DNA of 64,000 nt, from positions 1 through 64,000 of the forward strand of contig NZ_JAMLIE010000002.1 in the NCBI RefSeq assembly GCF_023954335.1, written 5' to 3'. The notes below the pieces were generated by a model. It saw only the letters and a program-made list of their open reading frames with translations. It searched no databases and was not told where the DNA came from. The DNA comes from Aquamicrobium sp. (lineage in GTDB: Bacteria; Pseudomonadota; Alphaproteobacteria; Rhizobiales; Rhizobiaceae). The position numbers and the translations under genes are program-made. This document shows positions 42,992 to 50,270 of the stretch, in pieces (position 1 is the first letter of the stretch; each line of letters starts with the position of its first letter).

Positions 42992-44850
42992 TGGCCTTGC
43001 AGTCTTCCAGATCGCCTATGTCCCCGTTTATCTGGGGAGCCGGCGGCGCGGCGCTCACGCCCGAACAGATCGCGCAGCGGCGACAGATCGAAGATGCCTT
43101 ACTCGCGCAGGGCGTCGATACCTCGCCTGTCGGACACTGGACACAGGGTATGGCGCGCGTTGCCAACGCGCTCGCCGGGTCGGTCAGGCGTGGGCGGCTT
43201 GATAAAGCCGAAACGGCGAACAACGAAACGAACGCCGGCCTTATGCGGGGTCTTCAGGGGCTTATGGGCGGCGGCGTGCGGTCAGCACCGGCACAAGCGA
43301 CCGGGGCGACCGGGGCGACCACGCAGGGCGGCGGCGCTCTCCCCACTTCCTTCCTCTCGGCAGTGGACAGGACTGAGGGCGCAGGAGCTTACGATACGCT
43401 TTTTGGGCATGCCCAGCGTGACGGCGGCCAATTCGCTGGTACGCGCATCTCTGAAATGCCCATTAGCGATGTGCTGGCATTTGCCGATCCGAATGGCCGG
43501 TATAGTCAGCACGTCAAGGGCAAGGTCGGACATGTGGCAACCCCGATGGGCCGATATCAGATCGTTGGCTCGACGCTGCGCAATGCCGTAAGCGAGATGG
43601 GGATCGATCCTTCCACTCCGTTCAATGCACAGACCCAGGATCAAATCGCCGGCCATCTTGCCCGCCGACGCATTGCTGGTGCTTCCACGATGGATGGCAA
43701 GATTTCCGCGCTGCGTTCCGAGTGGGCGGGCTTCAAGAACGTCCCTGATGCACAGATGCGCCAGATTGTAGCCGACCTAGAGACAGCACCGGCACAGGGG
43801 CCGCAACAGACGTTGGAAGGCCTTGCTGTAGGCGAAAGCATGCCGATGTCTGCCGCCAGTCCCATGCAGGTCGCGGACGCCAGCGGCGGAATGCCACCGG
43901 CCATCATGGAGGCCATGACGAACCCCGCCGCCTCGCCACAGGTGAAGGCCGTCGCGGAAATGCTGTATCGCCAGCAGATGCAGCAGAACGATCCGAAGCG
44001 CCAGCTTGAAATCCAGAAGCTTCAGCGCGAAGTGGGCGAGCGCAGCACGACGACGATGGACGGCCGCCTGATCGATTCTCAGACGGGACAGGTCATTCAG
44101 GATTACGGTCAGCGCCCGACTTCGGGAATGCAGGAATACGACCGTTATGCCCAGCACGAGCGTTCCGCCGGCCGGGAGCCGCTTGGCCCGCTGGAATACG
44201 AACAGGCGCTGCGCAGTTCCGGCGCAACCAGCATCAGCGTCGGCGGTGCGGAAAAGGGCTTCGACAAGACCATAGGCGAGGGCTACGGCAAGGTCTTCCT
44301 GGACATACGGAACGAGGCGCAGGCGGCACAGCGCGCGCTCGGGGCGCTGGATATCATGGAGCAGCAGCTTTCCGATCCCGGCTTCTATTCGGGCGCAGGC
44401 GGGGAGACGGTCCAGTCCTTGAAGCGGATCGGGGCATCGCTCGGCATGGACCCGGACGGCATCACGTCCATCGAGACCTTCAACGCCATGTCGAAACAGG
44501 CCGCGCTCGACGTGATGGGCGGCTCGCTCGGCACGGGCTTCTCGAATGCCGACCGCGATTTCGTGGTGGAGCAGGTTCCGAACCTCGGCAACACGCCACA
44601 GGGAAACAAGCGCCTGATCGACGTGCAGCGCAGGTTGAACCGGCGCAAGCTCGATATCGCCACGCAGGCACGTGAGTACGCCGCCGGCAATGAGGGCAGG
44701 ATCGACGTCGGCTTCGATGATCATCTTTCCCGCTGGGCAGAGCGGAACCCGCTGTTCCCGCGCCGGATCGCCAAGGAAGAAGATTACATGAACCTGCCGA
44801 CAGGCGCGGAATACATCGCGCCCGATGGCAGTATTCGGAGAAAGCCCTGA
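42991..44850 (+). CDS. Ejection/tail-tip protein with lysozyme-like domain (element)
   Basis: 619 residues. Residues about 118-235 look like a lysozyme fold (FLSAVDRTEGAGAYDTLFGH, HVATPMGRYQIVGSTLRNAV), with a Glu in TEG. The C-terminal half (ATSISVGGAEKGFDKTIGEG, GNTPQGNKRLIDVQRRLNRR) is homologous to the prophage protein at 60,894, whose own N-terminal enzyme is of a different type. Probably ejected with DNA or placed at the tail tip to open the cell wall. Confidence 0.72.
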   Translation: MALQSSRSPMSPFIWGAGGAALTPEQIAQRRQIEDALLAQGVDTSPVGHWTQGMARVANALAGSVRRGRLDKAETANNETNAGLMRGLQGLMGGGVRSAPAQATGATGATTQGGGALPTSFLSAVDRTEGAGAYDTLFGHAQRDGGQFAGTRISEMPISDVLAFADPNGRYSQHVKGKVGHVATPMGRYQIVGSTLRNAVSEMGIDPSTPFNAQTQDQIAGHLARRRIAGASTMDGKISALRSEWAGFKNVPDAQMRQIVADLETAPAQGPQQTLEGLAVGESMPMSAASPMQVADASGGMPPAIMEAMTNPAASPQVKAVAEMLYRQQMQQNDPKRQLEIQKLQREVGERSTTTMDGRLIDSQTGQVIQDYGQRPTSGMQEYDRYAQHERSAGREPLGPLEYEQALRSSGATSISVGGAEKGFDKTIGEGYGKVFLDIRNEAQAAQRALGALDIMEQQLSDPGFYSGAGGETVQSLKRIGASLGMDPDGITSIETFNAMSKQAALDVMGGSLGTGFSNADRDFVVEQVPNLGNTPQGNKRLIDVQRRLNRRKLDIATQAREYAAGNEGRIDVGFDDHLSRWAERNPLFPRRIAKEEDYMNLPTGAEYIAPDGSIRRKP

Positions 44851-46379
44851 TGGCGAACTGGTGGGAGAACGATCCGGTTGTGGACGACGCCGCGCCGGCA
44901 TCCGGTGGGCGCAAATGGTGGGAGGCTGATCCTGTCGTGCAGGAGGCCGCGCCCCAGCAGGCCGAACGCCCGGAGGCCGGTGGCTACGGGTCTCAGATAT
45001 TCTCGGGGATGCTGGAAGGCGCTACGGGCCTTCTGGGCGCGCCCGTGGACATGATGAACAACTTCGTCGTCTCGCCCGCCATGCAGGGCGTCAATGCGGT
45101 GTTCGGAACCGATTTCCAGCCTTCTCAGGAACCTCTTGGCGGCTCGGCCGGTCTTCGCCGCGGTCTTGCCATAGCGCCTGAGTCCGATCAGACGGGCCAT
45201 CAGTTCGCCCGGCGCGTGGGGCAGTCCGTAGGCGGCGCGGTTCTCCCGGCTGCGGCCGGGGCAGGATCGTTGGGCCAGTTCGCGGCCGGTATCGGAACAG
45301 CGGCGGCCGGCGGCCTCGGCGGGGCGGCTGCGCAGCAGATGTTTCCTGACAATATCGGTGCCGAGATTGCCGGCGAGATGCTTGGCGGTCTCGGGGCGGG
45401 CGCGGCTATCAGCGGCTTTGCCAACCGTTCCGCGCGCTTGTCGGCGGAGCGGGCCGTGCCCACGGTGGAAGACCTGCGCACACAGGCATCGCAGTTGTAC
45501 GACGCCGCAGAGGCGAGGGGCGTGGTAGCCTCTCCCGACGATACCACGGCGCTTGCTACGCGCATCCGGCAGATCGCCCGCACCAACGAGCTTATCACGC
45601 CCACGGGCCGCGTCTCGGGTGCCTATCCCCGCGCCTCGGAAGCGATGAACCTGCTGGACGACTATGCCGGCTATTCCATGAACCCGACGCAGATGCAGGT
45701 GATCCGCGACACGCTGGCGGATGCGAGGAACGCGACGGAGGGCAAGGAACGGCGCATCGCGAGCATGATGCTCGACGCCTTCGATGAGTTTACGACGCCC
45801 CTTGCGCCGGAATTGCAGCAGGCCCGCGCCATTTCCCAGCGGGCCATCAAGGGCCGGCAACTTGAAACTCTACGCGAGGTTGCGGATACGCGAAAAGGCG
45901 ACCATGCGCTGAGTGCCGCGTATGCGGACCTACATCGCCGCATAATCAGGGGCGAAGATGGCGGATGGTCTCCCGAGCAGCAGGCGGCCATCAAGCGCGC
46001 CGCCACGGGAACGACGGCATCGCGCCTTGCGGAGAGATTCGGGAAGTTCGCCCCAAGGGGTGTTGTCAGCACGGGCCTCAGCGCGGGCGTGCCCTACATG
46101 ATCGGCAACTCCTTCGGCGGCCCCGGCCTTGGTGCCACACTCAGCGCCGCCACCATGGGAACGGGCCTCGCGGCGCGTGAGGCCGCCAATCATATCAGCA
46201 AGCGCAGCGCCTCGATTGCCGAGCTACTGGCGCGCAACGGTTCTCAGATCGTTCCCCAGACTTCGGAGGCGATCCGGCAACGTGTCGTTGAGGCGCTTCT
46301 TGCCGCGCAGGCCGCGCAGATGAACGAGCGGTCAGCACCGCTTGAGCTTACCGTCACCCCCGGACGAAGACGCCAGTAG
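44850..46379 (+). CDS. Ejection/internal virion protein (element)
   Basis: 509 residues. MANWWENDPVVDDAAPASGG opening. Long Gly/Ala zipper stretches (AAGGLGGAAAQQMFPDNIGA, EIAGEMLGGLGAGAAISGFA) could insert into membrane. Helical middle, then another Gly-rich segment near 400. Same class as the partial gene at 63,213 and the relic at 3,780. Likely part of a DNA-ejection conduit. Confidence 0.7.
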   Translation: MANWWENDPVVDDAAPASGGRKWWEADPVVQEAAPQQAERPEAGGYGSQIFSGMLEGATGLLGAPVDMMNNFVVSPAMQGVNAVFGTDFQPSQEPLGGSAGLRRGLAIAPESDQTGHQFARRVGQSVGGAVLPAAAGAGSLGQFAAGIGTAAAGGLGGAAAQQMFPDNIGAEIAGEMLGGLGAGAAISGFANRSARLSAERAVPTVEDLRTQASQLYDAAEARGVVASPDDTTALATRIRQIARTNELITPTGRVSGAYPRASEAMNLLDDYAGYSMNPTQMQVIRDTLADARNATEGKERRIASMMLDAFDEFTTPLAPELQQARAISQRAIKGRQLETLREVADTRKGDHALSAAYADLHRRIIRGEDGGWSPEQQAAIKRAATGTTASRLAERFGKFAPRGVVSTGLSAGVPYMIGNSFGGPGLGATLSAATMGTGLAAREAANHISKRSASIAELLARNGSQIVPQTSEAIRQRVVEALLAAQAAQMNERSAPLELTVTPGRRRQ

Positions 46380-46392
46380 CGAAGGGTCGAGC

Positions 46393-46716
46393 ATGACAGA
46401 GATTACCGCATCGGACGTAGGGCGGGAAATCGCGGCCATGATCCGGTCACGGGGACCGAATACGGCAATCGGTGATGAGGTTGTATGGGATGCCTTCTGC
46501 CGCCTGCTGGAGAGCGAGGCGAACGACGCGGTAGACGCGCTGGCGCTTGTCACGACGGCGCATGCGCTTCTCAACGCGTTCCATCTCAACGGCGGTCCGT
46601 ACTCGACAGAAATCCAGTATGCGACCCTTTCCCTGCTCAAAAGGGCAATGGGCGCGCTGGAAATCGTGACCGGTGAAAACGCCCGCGAGTTCTCGACGGA
46701 GGCGAGCCGCCATTGA
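46393..46716 (+). CDS. Hypothetical helical protein (element)
   Basis: 107 residues from ATG 46393 (MTEITASDVGREIAAMIRSR), all helix (ANDAVDALALVTTAHALLNA). It follows the ejection gene by 13 bp. Function unknown. Confidence 0.55.
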   Translation: MTEITASDVGREIAAMIRSRGPNTAIGDEVVWDAFCRLLESEANDAVDALALVTTAHALLNAFHLNGGPYSTEIQYATLSLLKRAMGALEIVTGENAREFSTEASRH

Positions 46717-46781
46717 TCGCCTATATCGTCTCAGCCGCGTCCGTCGCCTTCATCCTCGCCGTCCTGGCTGGATTGGTCTAG
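46713..46781 (+). CDS. 22-residue membrane peptide
   Basis: A TTG start overlaps the previous stop (TTGA). It encodes IAYIVSAASVAFILAVLAGL and one Val, a lone transmembrane helix. The tight overlap favours translation, but the size leaves doubt. Confidence 0.35.
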   Translation: MIAYIVSAASVAFILAVLAGLV

Positions 46782-46786
46782 GAGCG

Positions 46787-46990
46787 CTACCAGTTGCGGT
46801 AGATGTCCGCCGCCAGCAGAATAACGATCAGCCAAACGCCCACTTCGATATTGTTGAGGCGGCGGCGAATGCCGACGAGATGGAAGTTCGTGACCTGCTG
46901 ATCGCTAAGCTTCTCGTTGTGATCGGCGGCACTCTGGTAGGCCCTATCGACACTGCGGTCATGGCGATCAGACCAATCTCCGAAGATCAT
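46787..46990 (-). CDS. Small tail-anchored membrane protein (element)
   Basis: 67 residues. ATG 46990 follows GAAGGGAAG on the minus strand. Charged N-terminal part, then a C-terminal membrane helix (NNIEVGVWLIVILLAADIYR). Its start overlaps the stop of the upstream HNH gene, making a two-gene leftward unit. Confidence 0.6.
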   Translation of the reverse strand: MIFGDWSDRHDRSVDRAYQSAADHNEKLSDQQVTNFHLVGIRRRLNNIEVGVWLIVILLAADIYRNW

Positions 46991-47382
46991 CTTCCCTTCT
47001 TTCCTACTGAGAAAAGCGCCGTTTCGGCAGGCAGAGTATAATGCCGATTTCCCGTTTCGCGATCCATATGCGCGTATCCACCCGGTGATTTCTCTACGAC
47101 GCCTCTATTTTTGCCACCGCGAGTAATGAGTTGTGAGTCACAATTCGGGCAAAGGAGCCGGAGTTTCTCCGGTCGATTGTCACTGTTGACCCCATCGATG
47201 TGGTCTAGAATTAAGGGAAGCGGCTGACCATTCCAAAGTAGCGGCTCGGAATGGAAAACGCATTCCTCGTTGTCGCATCGCTCCGGCATAGAGTTAGCAC
47301 TGCGCCATTTCAGGTATGCCCTCCGCAGAGTGGACGCGTTCATTTTGTCTGCGGTGTATCGTAGCCGACTGTCCATAAACAT
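46987..47382 (-). CDS. HNH endonuclease (element)
   Basis: 131 residues from ATG 47382. RCDNEECVFHSEPLLWNGQP, LPLILDHIDGVNSDNRPEKL, RLLCPNCDSQLITRGGKNRG is a clear HNH fold with CxxxC/CxxC zinc ligands and DHIDGVNSDNR catalytic motif. It faces against the rest of the element, together with the membrane gene. TTG 47409 is an alternative start. Confidence 0.78.
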   Translation of the reverse strand: MFMDSRLRYTADKMNASTLRRAYLKWRSANSMPERCDNEECVFHSEPLLWNGQPLPLILDHIDGVNSDNRPEKLRLLCPNCDSQLITRGGKNRGVVEKSPGGYAHMDRETGNRHYTLPAETALFSVGKKGR

Positions 47383-47409
47383 ACCCCATACTTCGGTAAC
47401 GTGACGCAA

Positions 47410-47788
47410 AGGATAGCCATAGGCAAGCCTTCGCCCCGGAGGGCAGGGTTATTGAACTGTTTAGCAAATCAGGGCAATGTGTCCGTGGGCTTAGCAACCC
47501 GGACCGCGATAGGCAGGACATGATTGGCGTCATGTGCGCTGCTGACGCGCTGAGAGACCTTGGCGGGTCTCAATGCGCATAGGTGACGCCTTGGCGGGCG
47601 TTCCAACTCGGCTTTTATGGCCGGGGGCGAACGCTATGTCCAGAGGGAAACCTTAAAACCGTTCGGCCTGTCTCGCGGCAGGTTGCTAACCCCCGGCTCC
47701 GGGCCGACCCCGGATCAGGCTCGCCGTCCCGTAGCAAGGATCGCCGGCCGCCGGCCGTAGCAAGCCGGTTCCAACCGCGAGAACTACA
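47410..47788. ncRNA. Structured non-coding region with three same-loop hairpins
   Basis: Gene-free stretch between a leftward HNH gene and a rightward acidic-protein gene. Three hairpins share the loop TTGGCG with different stems: ACATGA/TCATGT (47518-47535), GAGACC/GGTCTC (47554-47571) and ACGCC/GGCGT (47586-47601). A fourth stem, GTCC..GGG/CCC..GGAC (47481-47504), precedes them. Stem change with loop conservation points to a functional RNA. If rightward, it would be the leader of the gene at 47,789. Confidence 0.5.
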
Positions 47789-48634
47789 ATGGAACACATG
47801 ACAGAACTGCCACGCCTCGCAGAGGCGAATGGAGTGTTCTTCCTGACGCTCAGCAACGACCGGGCAACCGTCGCCTATACCATCCAGCGCCTTATCGACA
47901 TGCTCGACGCGATGGAGCCGGACCCCGATCTTGAGGACTCGGCAGACAGTTGGTTTGACGAGGACTTCGAGGAAACGGGAGACGACGAGCCGGCGCTTGC
48001 CGCCGCCGAACGGCATCCCGGCGTCGGATGGGGCTTCGGACACGAGACAGGGGCCGCGCGCCGCGAACACTCTCAGGAAGATTGGGCTTGCGGTGACAGT
48101 AGCGGCGAGGACCGCGAGGACGACGACGAGCGTGAACTTGTCTCCGAGGATGAGGGTGCAGTTTCGGGCGACGAGGAATATTCGCTCGGCTGGCAGGATG
48201 AGGGCAGTCAAGAGACCCTGAATATGTGGGGTGAGTACGAGGCCGGCCTTGGGACGACCGAAGACCTAGATCAAGTTCGGCGGATCGAGGTTTCAGAAGG
48301 CTGGAAGTGCAGCGACGGCGAGCCTGACCTTGGCTTTGTCGGTCACGGAACCGGCTGGCGCGCGGGCGAGGAAACCGACGACCGCGAGGACGAGAACGAG
48401 CACGGCCGAAGTGACAGCGTTGACGGCGGCGCAACGGAACATGGCATCTGCGACAGTGATGCCATGCACACCTATGAAGAGGGCTTCTTTGCCGAATGGC
48501 CGGGCGACGGATCAGGCCATCGCATAGCCGATCATCTTCTCGCCGCGCATACGATCAGCGCCGCCAAGACAGTCATTCGGCAGGAGGGATACGAGCCTGT
48601 CGTCCTTATCCCCGAACTTCGGACGGTGCACTGA
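47789..48634 (+). CDS. Large acidic hypothetical protein
   Basis: 281 residues. The N-terminus (DRATVAYTIQRLIDMLDAME) resembles a small helical domain known from many rhizobial genomes. Residues 45-215 are extremely acidic and low-complexity (SSGEDREDDDERELVSEDEG). The end is helical (GHRIADHLLAAHTISAAKTV). ATG 47798 is an alternative start. It may be a DNA mimic or counter-defence protein, but that is only composition-based. Confidence 0.6.
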   Translation: MEHMTELPRLAEANGVFFLTLSNDRATVAYTIQRLIDMLDAMEPDPDLEDSADSWFDEDFEETGDDEPALAAAERHPGVGWGFGHETGAARREHSQEDWACGDSSGEDREDDDERELVSEDEGAVSGDEEYSLGWQDEGSQETLNMWGEYEAGLGTTEDLDQVRRIEVSEGWKCSDGEPDLGFVGHGTGWRAGEETDDREDENEHGRSDSVDGGATEHGICDSDAMHTYEEGFFAEWPGDGSGHRIADHLLAAHTISAAKTVIRQEGYEPVVLIPELRTVH

Positions 48635-48635
48635 C

Positions 48636-48812
48636 ATGACCGCGCAAGAGAAGGCGCGGCAGGACCGCGCGAGAAACGACCGGATCGAGACGCTTTACAA
48701 CTCCGGCACACCGTATCGGGAGATAGCGGCGCAGGTCGGCATGTCGCTCCATGGCGTCTACCGCATCTGCCACGAAAAGCTTGAGCTGCCCCGCCGGACG
48801 GTGCGGACATGA
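48636..48812 (+). CDS. 58-residue HTH protein
   Basis: MTAQEKARQDRARNDRIETL, YNSGTPYREIAAQVGMSLHG, VYRICHEKL: a simple resolvase-type HTH (DRIETLYNSG-T-YREIAAQVGMS). It lies upstream of the integrase with an ATGA overlap to the next peptide. Candidate excisionase or regulator. Confidence 0.65.
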   Translation: MTAQEKARQDRARNDRIETLYNSGTPYREIAAQVGMSLHGVYRICHEKLELPRRTVRT

Positions 48813-48883
48813 CCGACTTCGACGTGCTTTTCCTCGTCACCATCAGCGCGGGGCTTCTCGCGCAGCGCCTCATGGCAGGCTGA
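48809..48883 (+). CDS. 24-residue hydrophobic peptide
   Basis: ATG 48809 overlaps the previous stop. MTDFDVLFLVTISAGLLAQR then LMAG, a short hydrophobic helix. Translation is suggested by coupling only. Confidence 0.35.
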   Translation: MTDFDVLFLVTISAGLLAQRLMAG

Positions 48884-48889
48884 CAAACC

Positions 48890-48917
48890 GGCCCGGCTGC
48901 TCCGGCGGCCGGGCTTT
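48890..48917 (+). terminator. Terminator upstream of element integrase
   Basis: GCCCGG at 48891 pairs with CCGGGC at 48909-48914, with further pairing possible inside, followed by TTT. It separates the small-gene operon from the integrase. Confidence 0.55.
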
Positions 48918-48942
48918 CCCCTATGAGAAGGAGGCCAGAGTT

Positions 48943-50232
48943 ATGGCAAGTGTCCGTAAACTGAAACCGAACGACCCCAACAGCCCATGGGTTGTTGAAT
49001 ACACCGATGCAGACGGCAAACGCCGCCGCGCTACACCTAAGAGCGGACTGAAAAAGGATGCCGACAAACTTCGGAGGGAAATCGAGGCCGAACTTGATAG
49101 CGGCGTGCACGTCGCCCGGATGGAGGGCGCGAGCATCCGCGAGGTAGCCGAACAGTTCATGCAACAATGCGAGTTTCGCCACCATATAGGCGATCTGGCG
49201 GGCAATACGCTTCGATCCTATCGCGGCGGTGTTCGCAGGGTTGTAGCCGACCTTGGAGACCGTCAGGCGCACTCAATCACGACTGATGCCGCGCAGGAGT
49301 GGATCGACAGCCTGCGTTCCACCATGAAACCGAGAACCATCCGGTGGGTGTACATCAGTCTCAACATGTTGCTTTCGTTCGCGGTCAAAAAGAAGTGGCT
49401 CAAGCGGAACATTCTGAGAGACGATCCGGCCCGGCTGCCGAAGCTCGAAAAGCGGAAGGAGATACCATCGCGCGAGAACCTGACGCTGCTTCTGAAGCAG
49501 GCGTTTGACGAGAGTCTCGATAATCAGGCGATCAGCACGCGCATCAACCAGCAGATCATCTTGACGCTTGGCGCGTTCGGCGGGCTGCGGCCGGGTGAGA
49601 TACTTGGCCTGAGATGGGAAGACGTGGACCTTGATTGCGGTAGCATCTCCATCCGCCACACACTCAGCCGTTTCGACGGATTGAAGTGTCCCAAGACCGA
49701 AGCGGGTGAGCGCGAAATTCCGATAACTCACCCGATCCGCGCGGCCCTCATGAACGCGGCTCGCCACCGCGCCATTGTCAACCAAGCGCGAGCACCGGGC
49801 CATAAATCCTACGTCGAGGCCACCGTCATGTCGCGGATTGCCCGCTGGTGGAAGAACCCCGATTTCCGATGGTCGATGGATGAAGTTAACGGATGGGTTT
49901 GGGCTAACGACAAGGGGCAGGAGCGCCACCGCGAACACTATATGCGCACAGCATTCGACAACATGATGAAAAAGGCGAAGCTGGTGGATGGCGAGACAGG
50001 CAGACGCATGTTCACGCCGCACGCGCTGCGCCACGCGGCGGTAAGCCTCCTGATCGACGCGGGCTTGCCGGTGATGAACGTATCCAAGATGATCGGGCAT
50101 ACGCGGGTGAGCACAACGCTTGATATCTACGCCCATCTTTTCCCGGATGACGACCGGATTTCGACCGCTGCGCACGCCGTCGCAGCTACGTTCGACGCGA
50201 CAAAAACGCGACTTATCGACGTAACCAGTTGA
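48943..50232 (+). CDS. int: Tyrosine integrase of the nested element
   Basis: 429 residues from ATG 48943 behind AGAAGGAGG. An arm-binding-like N-terminus (PWVVEYTDADGKRRRATPKS) is followed by the core-binding SAM-like domain, then catalytic R216 (GGLRPGEILGLRW), H360/R363 (PHALRHAAVSLLI), H386 (MIGHTRVSTT) and Y396 (DIYAHLF). All residues are intact. Its stop is 22 bp from the right core repeat, so it is placed to recombine the portal-gene site. It is a different type from the prophage integrase at 11,479. Confidence 0.93.
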   Translation: MASVRKLKPNDPNSPWVVEYTDADGKRRRATPKSGLKKDADKLRREIEAELDSGVHVARMEGASIREVAEQFMQQCEFRHHIGDLAGNTLRSYRGGVRRVVADLGDRQAHSITTDAAQEWIDSLRSTMKPRTIRWVYISLNMLLSFAVKKKWLKRNILRDDPARLPKLEKRKEIPSRENLTLLLKQAFDESLDNQAISTRINQQIILTLGAFGGLRPGEILGLRWEDVDLDCGSISIRHTLSRFDGLKCPKTEAGEREIPITHPIRAALMNAARHRAIVNQARAPGHKSYVEATVMSRIARWWKNPDFRWSMDEVNGWVWANDKGQERHREHYMRTAFDNMMKKAKLVDGETGRRMFTPHALRHAAVSLLIDAGLPVMNVSKMIGHTRVSTTLDIYAHLFPDDDRISTAAHAVAATFDATKTRLIDVTS

Positions 50233-50253
50233 AATAAAAGGGCTGCCGCATGA

Positions 50254-50270
50254 TCGGACATTATGAGAGG
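50254..50270. repeat. Element attachment site, right (attR)
   Basis: Core TCGGACAT (50254-50261) followed by TATGAGAGG. The next codons (ATG AGA GGT CAG) resume the portal. GAGAGG (50265-50270) is the inverted partner of CCTCTC at 34985-34990. Confidence 0.85.

Larger units (their letters stand above)
34989..50261. mobile_element. Nested satellite-like element inserted in the portal gene
   Basis: It is bounded by direct repeats TCGGACAT at 34989-34996 and 50254-50261, about 15,265 bp apart. It carries an integrase next to the right repeat, regulators, a candidate origin, TerS/TerL, scaffold, GNAT, S74 fibre and two ejection-type proteins, but no portal, coat or tail-tube genes. Recombination between the repeats restores the portal frame exactly. 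Gene order for the shared functions follows that of the surrounding phage. Confidence 0.9.

Noticed and set aside
47410..47788. HEARO/IsrB-type guide RNA because an HNH gene is adjacent
   Set aside because: The HNH protein is about 131 residues with no RuvC part, far shorter than IsrB, and points away from the RNA region.
47410..47788. Group I or II intron
   Set aside because: No split gene flanks the region and I see no intron core motifs or reverse transcriptase.
34989..50261. Reading the nested element as a second complete prophage
   Set aside because: It has terminase, scaffold, fibre and ejection-type genes but no portal, coat, adaptor, tube, endolysin or full replication set, and it is only 15.3 kb.
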